Origin: Ectocarpus siliculosus
Taxonomy: Eukaryota > Sar > Phaeophyceae > Ectocarpales > Ectocarpaceae
Assembly (NCBI GenBank): GCA_000310025.1
Contig: FN649746.1
Location: 291,379-307,360 of the forward strand
DNA: 15,982 nt
Direction of reading: 5' to 3'
Shown piece after piece: positions 10,101-15,982 of the stretch. The notes below the pieces were generated by a model. The model was not told the DNA's origin and ran no database searches. It saw only the letters and a program-made list of their open reading frames with translations. Position 1 is the stretch's first letter; the number at the start of each line of letters is the position of its first letter. The translations under genes and the position numbers were made by a program.

Positions 10101-12284
10101 CCTGTGGTATTATCTCGAACTTGTACAATAGTTGTTCTGTGATGTATGTATATTTTCAACGGAATCTGGTGTGTTGTTTTACACCACACTTCTCGGGCGT
10201 GATGTTTTTGGACGCGCCGCCGCCACCTGTGCGAGAACGAAACTCTTTTCTTGCAAGAACGAAACTCTTTTCTTCTTTTCTTGCGCTGAGAGCTTTGGGT
10301 ACTCGTCTTCTCTTGCGGGTCATCCACCGCCACTGCTGCACAGCAGTTTCTCGCATAAGGGTGAGCAATCGAAAGGGGATCACAAACGTGCGCTGTTTAG
10401 TCCTTGTATCGTAAAAATAGATGAGAGTATGCAGAGAATTCTTGACGACTGGCTTCTCAAGAGGGGGCGCGTAGTGCGTGTTTTTGGACGCCCTAGCTGA
10501 TAAAAAAAACAAGTCAAACACCGCAGGTGGGGCAATAAAACAAAGAAATAAAAAAAGCTCCTGTGTGACCTTCCTCTTGTATGACCCCGGCTGATAATCC
10601 AGGTTATACGCCGAAAGGCCTGTAAATCGGCGCCAGAAGAGATGGGACGAACACACACACGCAGTTCATGGCATTTAGAATTGTTTTGTGTTTTCAACCG
10701 CATTGAGACTGACGTCTTTTCATTGGTCAGCCGGTTAGCGCGGTCGATGCTAATAATAAAAGACACCCACCCACACACACGCACTAGCCGAGATCACACG
10801 GGAGCAAGCCCAAGCCGACTTCTTTTTTTGTTTGTTTTGGAACGGAGTATGCATACGTGGCGTAGTCGATGGTCGAAAGACGAAGGCATGTAAAGAATAT
10901 TGAGCCGCGGAACCCCCTCCCCCCCGTTCCACATTCTGCGGTGCCCCCTAGGCGGCGACATCAACAGCTGACACGGCAGCAGCGTTACAGGAGGCCGCGA
11001 GAGAAACGTCAACAGCGTCAGGAGCAATAGCCGACTTTAGCGGTGCTGGGGAGGAGGGGAAGGGTAGCGGTGGGGGGCCAGCGGGGGCGGGCGGGGGCGT
11101 TGGTGCGGGGGGGGGCATGTTGGAGGACGAGGACTGCCCGGATTTGGACAGCTACGTGGAGGACAACTTGATGCAGGGGGACGAGGTGGGGAAAAGCGTA
11201 GGGGGGGGGCGCTCATGTAAAAAAACATGCCGTAGTCGTTAGACCCTTGACCTCGCATCCCTACAATGCCGGGACGGAGCGATATGGGAGCGGGGGACAC
11301 AGCATTCGAGAAACCGTGGGTATTTCTGAATTCGGCTTGGCATTGGGCCGTTGTCCACTGCTGTTACTGCTCACTAGTGGTGCGGGTGTTATTTCGAGAC
11401 GTTGTGGTATTCCGTATTCCCACCCCTTTTGTTTACCATGGGTTGAGCCACGTGCTCATACCCCCATTTCATAGGTTCCAGACAGTTGTTTGCGTTGTGA
11501 CAACCCATATACGCAAGTACTTGTGAACAGTCGGTCTGTTGTGTTGTTGTTGTTGTTGTTGACATCCTCCTCGTGTACGTGTTTTTTCTTTCTTTCTTCA
11601 CTTCCTGTCTCCGCATCGCGCTTGGCGCCGGCCCTGTTATTTGTTTGATACTCGTGTGGTTGTGCTTGTTGTTGTTGTTGTTGTTGTTGTTGTTGCTGCT
11701 GCTGCTGGGTTGGACTTATTCATGTTGTTGTTGTGGATGTTGATGTTGGTGTTGGTGTTGTTGCTGTCGTCGTCGCACGCTTTACAGCGTTCCTGGTGTC
11801 GCGTCCTTTCCTTCATCCATGCAACACTAGCGGGTGTCCTCTTGCTACTGCTCTAATCGTTCACCACTGCAGAAGCAGTTGCTCCTCACCCACCTGGCCT
11901 AGGCGCAGGCAGGGGTATTGGCTGCCGACGCACGAGAGACGCGCACACAGGCGTGTACGGTTGGTCACCAGTCGAGACACACAAACAGGCGTGAATAATT
12001 GACTGCCAGAGAGAGAGAGAGAGAGAGGGAGGGAGGGCAAAGTCACGACCACCGTTGCGCGCGTGCTGTTATGTGTGTTTTGCGTCCCACCCCTGTACTG
12101 TGCTGTACCCCTTAAGGCTACCGTGCAGGCGGGAGGCGTGTCTTACCTAACGGCGCAGGAGCCGGATGACCCCATACTTCCCACCAGAAGCTACGACCTC
12201 AGCATCACCTACGACAAGCACCACCAGACGCCAAGGATGTTTCTCTTCGGCTACGACGAGGTACGGAGCACGCAGGAGTTTATC

Positions 12285-12317
<33 letters not shown>

Positions 12318-14511
12318 TTCTCTCCCCCCCCCCTCCCTCCCCTTTCTCTGCATGTGTGCGTGTTATCATTGTAATATTGTAATAGCATCGACCGCGGTAG
12401 CCGGCTGACGAATGAAAAGACGCCAATTTCGGTGGGGCTGGAAGCAGGAAATGCTTGTAAAGGCCATGGTCTGGGACCCCATGAGGGGGTGTCATGGTGG
12501 AGGCCTAAGCCGCTCTCCGGATTATAGGCAGAAAAAACGGTGGCAAGCGAAGAGAGGGGTGGGTAGCGGACCCCAAGGGGAGGAACCCTTCTATGTGGCC
12601 ACGGGTTGGAGTAAACGGAACACGTGCTGTGAGCGCTGATGAAAAAAGAAACGAAAAGCGAAGAAAACTGCACATGTCTGTCTACCCAAAGGGCTGCTAC
12701 TTTTGTGCTTGTGTATGTGCGTCGGCGACGATCAGCAAGTCGCTTGCTTCGTCAACAGGAGTGCATGTAACGACAGCAGCAGCAGCGGTGGTGGTGGTGG
12801 TGGTGGTGGAAAAGGCAGAACGACTCCCACGCATGCCTGAAGGGCGACAGGAAACACCTAACCTGGGTAGAGACAGAGAAGACACGGTGGAGGGTAGAGA
12901 AGACACGGTGGAGGGTAGAGACAGAGAAGACACGGTGGAGGGTAGAGACAGAGACAGAGAGAGAGAAGAAAGAGAGGCAACTCGCGCCGTTCGACGGAAC
13001 GCGGACATGAGGAGGGCAAGTGTCTTATTGCTGTTGCTTTGTAAGAAGAGTCGGGACGAAGTATTCTTATACGTGGCGGAATTGGTGGTGCAAGGGCTGC
13101 TGCTGCGCCTAGGAGGGAATTGCTTTTTCCCGCTTACCCTCAGCTTGAATCAAGTAAGAGGCTGAAGCGACTACACGTTGGTGGCATTCGCTATCACACC
13201 TTTTTTGCAAAGCTTGATTTCTCCGCGACGAACGAAGAGGATGTCCCAACCAAATGATGATTTGTCGGAAAGCTCTCAACCAAACGGTTCCAACGCAGCA
13301 GCCTTTTTCGGCACCGCCCCTCTATCTGGTGTGAAGAACTCGAGAACTCGAACAACTCGAGCTTTGTAAATCGATCCTGGGTGTGTGATATGTTGCATCA
13401 CCTAACGGTAGCTATCTGTTATTCATCTACGTAGAATTATTCGCTCAGTAATGTAGCCGAGTTAATTCTGTGAGGCGACGCCTGCAGAAGTGAATGACCA
13501 ATCGAGGCTTCCAGGGATCGACACTCCACCCCGCCCTCCCGCAACAACGTGTTGCTTTTCGTTTCGTCTTTGTCGAAGTCGGGACAACCCCTGCCAGCAG
13601 AGGAGGTGTTCGAGGACGTTATGCAGGACTACGCCAGACAGACGGTTACCATGGAGCCCCACCCCCACCTGTCCTCGCACCACGCCTCCGTTCACCCCTG
13701 CAAGGCAAGGAAGGACAAGGAATAGTTCTCGTTGGCCAACACAGCAGATAGATGTGGAGCACGCGTTCGTACACCGAAGACTTAAAAAGGGAGAGTGTAG
13801 ATACTAAATTCAGTGTGTTTTGTTGAGCAGACCCTTTCGTACACCTAGACGCAGAAAAAAGCGCGCGTTGGTGCTACATCGCCGTCGTCAACGCTGCCTT
13901 CATTTGCCCTAGAAAACCGCCAGGGAATGGCCCTTCGCAAGGCCAAGCCAACGATCGGACCAAGATGATGTGCAACGGTATCGAGCAACAACGCGGTCGA
14001 GAAGGGAAGATCGTGCTTAGAGCCTGATACACGTACACACAGCTTCCAACCATTGTTTCAAAAAGAACTCGCCGCGTATTACTCGTGGTACGGAAGCATG
14101 ATACTTCCCGCCCCCCCACAACAAACAACAAAACAACAGCACGCGCGATACGTTTTTGGTTCCTTTCCCCGCGCCCCCCCAACCCCCCCCCCCCAAAATA
14201 AAAAACAGCACGCAAAACCCCCCCCCCCCACTCACCCCCCCACCCCACGCCCCACAACACAAAACACAAAACACACAACACAACAGCACGCCTCGACGAT
14301 GAAGATCATGCTGGAGAACCTTACCAAGGGTGGCAAGGAGGCCCGCGTTGACCAGTATCTCTTCATCTTCCTCAAGTTCATCCAGTCCGTCGTGCCCACC
14401 ATCGACTACGACTACACCATGTCCGTGGACGCGGGGGGAGGGAACAACAACGACACCTCTGAGCCCGACCTGGACGACGCCTTCGTCGACGTAGCGGAAA
14501 CCTCTCCTTGA
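6055..14511 (+). CDS. ATG3: ATG3, autophagy E2-like ATG8-PE conjugating enzyme, nine exons
   Basis: Exons: 6055-6197, 6840-6913, 7870-7925, 8480-8678, 9399-9463, 10952-11185, 12117-12260, 13579-13704, 14287-14511. The spliced frame is 421 codons plus TGA. ATG3 takes ATG8 from ATG7 and transfers it to phosphatidylethanolamine on the phagophore. Visible landmarks: an N-terminal amphipathic helix ([18 protein letters not shown]) for membrane binding; [39 protein letters not shown]; acidic [14 protein letters not shown] (flexible region, near where ATG7 binds in homologues) running into ATVQ; the E2 core [32 protein letters not shown]; catalytic HPC with Cys346; then [22 protein letters not shown]. 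Usual ATG3 length is about 310; the excess is Gly-rich sequence in residues 92-257 and a C-terminal tail. Odd: HH replaces the usual YY after YDK. Exons 4-6 borders are the weak part; an alternative (8480-8727, 9399-9463, 10968-11185) also keeps frame. Confidence 0.95.
6198..6839 (+). other. ATG3 intron 1, purine and CTG microsatellites
   Basis: Phase 2 intron splitting Trp48, with a GTGAGA donor and TTTTTCAG acceptor. Its first 280 bases are almost pure purine on the sense strand. A GACA array (6347-6394, 12 units) and an AG array (6432-6480, about 24 units) stand out, and a CTG array (6741-6770) sits near the acceptor. Long open frames here are only microsatellite translations. Confidence 0.9.
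6347..6480 (+). repeat. GACA and AG microsatellites in a long purine-rich tract
   Basis: A perfect GACA array of about 48 bases is followed by an imperfect stretch and then a perfect AG array of about 48 bases. The whole interval from 6207 to 6480 is nearly all purine plus occasional C or T. Such tracts are length-unstable and can form triplex structures. Confidence 0.95.
7077..7163 (+). repeat. TTG/CTG microsatellite
   Basis: TTG units grade into CTG units, with a perfect core at 7081-7117 and imperfect extension to about 7163. In the transcript this gives UUG/CUG repeats. Confidence 0.9.
7532..7558. repeat. Perfect hairpin in ATG3 intron 2
   Basis: GTTCTCACCT at 7532-7541 and its exact reverse complement AGGTGAGAAC at 7549-7558 enclose a 7-base loop (CCCGCGA). 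The right arm contains a sequence that looks like a strong 5' splice site (AAG|GTGAGA), which the hairpin would bury. No function is shown. Confidence 0.85.
7926..8479 (+). other. ATG3 intron 3
   Basis: Phase 0 intron, donor GTGAGA and acceptor CCCCCTCAG. It carries a TATG tetranucleotide run (about 7962-7981), a TG run (7998-8009), a dispersed-repeat copy (7999-8056) and a T-rich stretch (8089-8114). A strong donor-like site (CAACAG|GTACGT) near 8230 has no matching coding frame. Confidence 0.85.
7999..8056 (+). repeat. Dispersed repeat, copy A (intron 3)
   Basis: This stretch matches the reverse complement of 10601-10660 with few differences, including an uninterrupted 22-base identity centred on ACAGGCCTTTCGGCG. 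Weaker similarity continues into the T-rich sequence after it (to about 8115). It is probably a fragment of an old mobile element; no terminal repeats or coding capacity remain. Confidence 0.8.
8679..9398 (+). other. ATG3 intron 4, borders uncertain
   Basis: The donor used here (GGG|GTGGGG at 8679) was chosen because it gives phase 1, which opens the frame [16 protein letters not shown] in exon 5 and ends it in phase 0 for exon 6. Two better-looking donors (GTATGG at 8626 and 8728) leave phase 2 and give a Cys-rich, less natural exon 5. The intron contains the 85-87 bp tandem repeat (8829-9033) and a short GACA/GGCA run near 9323-9350. Confidence 0.5.
8829..9033 (+). repeat. Diverged tandem repeat, unit 85-87 bp
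   Basis: Copies start at 8829, 8914 and 9001, each opening with GTATAT and then a version of TTGGCAGCATGGTGTGGTA. The third copy is truncated. Between them lie many short TGGTATGG motifs, so this is also a degenerate 5-6 base repeat. Confidence 0.85.
9561..9607 (+). repeat. 8-base tandem repeat AGATTTCC
   Basis: Three perfect consecutive AGATTTCC units (9561-9584) are followed by diverged ones to about 9607. Confidence 0.9.
10235..10278 (+). repeat. Tandem duplication, period 22
   Basis: GAACGAAACTCTTTTCTT occurs at 10235 and again at 10257. It is a simple local duplication inside intron 5. Confidence 0.9.
10535..10760 (-). repeat. Dispersed repeat, copy B (intron 5), reverse orientation
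   Basis: Read on minus, the segment 10660-10601 matches copy A (7999-8056), and the segment 10751-10710 matches copy C (12384-12424). Copy B therefore joins two parts found separately elsewhere, as expected if all three are fragments of one longer element. It is oriented opposite to copies A and C. No intact coding region is seen. Confidence 0.75.
11186..12116 (+). other. ATG3 intron 6
   Basis: Phase 0, donor GAG|GTGGGG and acceptor CCCCTTAAG. I placed the acceptor at 12116 because it restores GDE|ATVQ, matching the conserved ATLQ of plant ATG3. A second in-frame AG twelve bases later (12128) could remove four residues. It contains TTG/CTG microsatellites (11665-11707 and a shorter one at about 11537-11561) and a GA run near 12009-12027. 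Confidence 0.85.
12384..12424 (+). repeat. Dispersed repeat, copy C (intron 7)
   Basis: The stretch AGCATCGACCGCG ... CCGGCTGAC.AATGAAAAGACG matches the reverse complement of 10710-10751 with about five differences in 42 bases. The similarity fades downstream. Confidence 0.8.
12581..12608 (-). repeat. Second dispersed repeat, intron 7 copy
   Basis: On minus this reads ACCCGTGGCCACA.AGAAGGGT.CCTC and matches 15833-15859 on plus with two differences. Looser similarity extends about 30 bases further on the 5' side of the repeat. Confidence 0.75.
12878..12950 (+). repeat. Purine-rich minisatellite
   Basis: GAAGACACGGTGGAGGGTAG occurs at 12878, 12899 and 12926, with GAGACA spacers of differing length. 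GAAGAC/GGAGG motifs of this kind resemble exonic splicing enhancers, though here they lie within an intron. Confidence 0.9.
13705..14286 (+). other. GC-AG intron 8 of ATG3
   Basis: Exon 8 ends HPCK with TGCAAG at 13704 and the intron starts GCAAGG, a good match to the known GC donor consensus. Reading on instead hits TAG seven codons later with no GT in between. The acceptor CACAACAG at 14286 restores HAST, matching the sequence after the catalytic cysteine in homologues. Upstream of the acceptor is a long C-rich tract (about 14108-14255) and then ACA repeats, rather than the usual U-rich tract. Confidence 0.9.
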
Positions 14512-14850
14512 GGAATTTTCCACGAGTTTTCCTAAATAGGTTTCTTGCGGGAATTTGCCGCTGCCGGTCCCGGCCTTCGTCGACGTAGCGGAAAACCTTC
14601 CTTCACGATGTTTTCGGGATTTTTTTCCGGGATTTTCCCGGAGTTTTTTTGTTTACGTCGCCGCCGCCGCCGGTGCTGGCCTGGACGCGCGCCTCCTCTG
14701 TCGTGTTGTAGAAAGAGTATGCTGTCCTTGAGGATTTTCCGGAATTTTCTGGGATTTTTCCAAGGTTTGTCTTGCGTCGGCGGCCCCGATCCCGGCCTGG
14801 ACGACGCCTCCTGCTCCGTCGTGTTGTAGTATTTTGTCCTTGATTGTGTT
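14463..14850 (+). repeat. Tandem array overlapping the ATG3 3' end
   Basis: Four diverged units start near 14467, 14568, 14678 and 14794. Units 1 and 2 share an exact 20-mer (14481-14500 and 14575-14594). Units 1 and 4 share CCTGGACGACGCC, and units 3 and 4 share GTCGTGTTGTAG. Between them lie many GGATTTTCC-like motifs. Unit 1 encodes the last 15 residues of ATG3 and its stop codon; the rest is probably 3' UTR. Confidence 0.85.
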
Positions 14851-15832
14851 CGGAGACCGCCATGCGGACGTCGGGCTAAGGCTCGTCCGCCCGTCGGCCC
14901 CAGCGGATCGACTTTGGGAAGCTGTGCATCCCATGTTGTTCGTTCAGAGTCTTGCGTTCGTTCAGAGTGTTGCGAGCGCTTGTATGGTGAGTAGTAGCTG
15001 ACGAGGCTCCGTTGTACCACCACTAGTAGTTTGTTTACGGCAGGGACGATGATGATGTTTCTTCTCATGTTGTGTGGTATGCATAGCTCGAGTTCGAATG
15101 TTTACATTACTGCTGTAGATACCCCGAGCCTTGTAGGTGATTGGCCAAGAACGAGGAGGGGGGGGGAGGCAGTAGTGGGCCCTGTTGGAAGGTCGCGTAA
15201 GTAAGGAAGGCCCGTCGCCCAGTGCAAGACCGGTGAAATTGCGCGACACAAACAGTCAAGTTGGTGTCATGATCTGAACAGTGCTTGTCAAATCCTTTGG
15301 CATAAGGCGGCCTTACAATATTCAGGGACCACTACACACAACACTGCCGTGCTCTCCTTGACTGCTCTCCTTGACTTGAGTATGCGGTGTTGTGATGCTG
15401 CAGCAGTATTGGAAGTGGAGACCGATCGGGGCTAGAATTATTCGCGGGAGGAAGGAACGAAAGCGGGACTATGCTCGTCTTGAGACGTGAAATAGCGCAA
15501 GATTCAGTCCGAATGCGGGGTCCAACAAAAACCTAGACTATGCATACATGCGACGGAAGTTCATTTTTCTCTTCGTTCGTTCGTTGTATCAGCACCACCA
15601 CTGCGGATGAGCACTAATTACTTTTTCATTCCCAACGACAAGAGCGGCAGCAACGACAGCACACCAGAAGGCTGCGTCCGTGAACAAAAGACGACAAGGG
15701 ATCTTGCTGCCACACTTTTTGTGTGCCCTTTCGAGCGACGGTGGTGGCACTTGGGTTTCACGTCTACCATTTTTTTTGTTTTTGTCATCACTTCAAATAA
15801 GCGCTTTACAGCATTCGTAGCCGCGTGCTTCG

Positions 15833-15859
15833 ACCCGTGGCCACACAGAAGGGTCCCTC
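15833..15859 (+). repeat. Second dispersed repeat, downstream copy
   Basis: Inverted relative to the intron 7 copy at 12581-12608, with two differences in 27 bases. A possible third, much weaker relative lies near 11777-11830. Confidence 0.75.
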
Positions 15860-15874
15860 TCCCTGAAGCATACG

Positions 15875-15902
15875 GTAGTAGTAGTAGTAGTAGTAGTAGT
15901 AG
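15875..15902 (+). repeat. GTA microsatellite
   Basis: About nine perfect GTA units directly follow the dispersed repeat copy, a common arrangement at the tails of old mobile elements. Confidence 0.95.
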
Positions 15903-15982
15903 CACGGTGTTTGCTTTTTCGTTTGTTCACGAGCAACGATGGCTAGTAGTATAGTATTGTTCGATTTTTTAGCCAAACAAGA

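Larger units (their letters stand above)
9464..10951 (+). other. ATG3 intron 5, the longest
   Basis: Donor AAAG|GTATGT, acceptor GTGCCCCCTAG after a long C/T tract; 1488 bp, phase 0. It contains TTG (about 9493-9520) and CTG (9785-9812) microsatellites, an 8-base tandem repeat (9561-9607), a 22-base duplication (10235-10278) and an inverted dispersed-repeat copy (10535-10760). No gene is recognisable on either strand. Confidence 0.8.
12261..13578 (+). other. ATG3 intron 7
   Basis: Phase 0, donor GAG|GTACGG after GYDE and acceptor TGTCGAAG before SGQPLP; 1318 bp. It contains a TCTG/TC run (12286-12325), dispersed-repeat copy C (12384-12424), an inverted copy of a second dispersed repeat (12581-12608), a TGG microsatellite (12788-12810) and a purine-rich minisatellite (12878-12950). 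No other gene is visible. Confidence 0.9.
14851..15982. other. Downstream region without a convincing gene
   Basis: It probably includes the ATG3 3' UTR and intergenic DNA. It holds two short tandem duplications: CGTTCAGAGT at 14941 and 14959, and TGCTCTCCTTGAC at 15350 and 15363. It also holds a dispersed-repeat copy (15833-15859) and a GTA microsatellite (15875-15902). A plus frame at 15607-15954 runs through these repeats and shows no domain. Confidence 0.6.

Noticed and set aside
12593-13165. 190-codon plus-strand frame
   Set aside because: It is made of TGG and minisatellite repeats inside intron 7 and does not match any ATG3 segment.
14532-15068. 178-codon minus-strand frame with Lys/Arg repeats
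   Set aside because: It is the reverse reading of the tandem array downstream of ATG3; the periodic peptides follow the DNA repeat.
15607-15954. 115-codon plus-strand frame
   Set aside because: It runs through a dispersed repeat and a GTA microsatellite; no domain or gene context.

Overview
This is a eukaryotic window, most likely from a heterokont (stramenopile) and probably a brown alga. The evidence is two multi-exon genes with introns of about 0.55-1.5 kb, introns packed with TTG/CTG, GA and GACA microsatellites, and an ATG3 closest (from memory) to plant and heterokont forms. I see no operons, bacterial ribosome binding sites, CRISPR array, rRNA or tRNA. The lineage call is inference; the intron-exon structure is read directly from the sequence.

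Layout. (1) 33-2276, minus strand: the 5' part of an EF-hand calcium-binding protein gene whose 3' exons lie beyond the left edge. Three exons are well supported, and a fourth (the start exon) is provisional. (2) 2277-5146: intergenic DNA with no convincing gene. (3) 5147-5377, plus strand: a small ORF with a hydrophobic N-terminus behind a TATA-like box, weakly supported. (4) 6055-14511, plus strand: a complete nine-exon ATG3 gene, the autophagy E2-like enzyme that passes ATG8 from ATG7 to phosphatidylethanolamine. The model gives 421 residues with the catalytic cysteine at 346. Residues about 92-257 form an enlarged glycine-rich and acidic flexible region, and exon borders there are the least certain. 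(5) 14463-14850: a diverged tandem array that begins inside the last ATG3 exon, so the C-terminal tail of the protein is made of repeat sequence. (6) 14851-15982: downstream DNA with short duplications and one copy of a dispersed repeat.

The two genes are divergently arranged, about 3.8 kb apart, with no evident functional link. I found no new multi-gene system. The points most worth checking are: a candidate ATG8-interacting motif in the repeat-derived ATG3 tail; non-canonical GC-AG introns in both genes, each splitting a functional site (just after the catalytic HPC motif, and inside an EF-hand calcium loop); and inverted dispersed repeats that bracket ATG3 exons 4-5 and 6-7.
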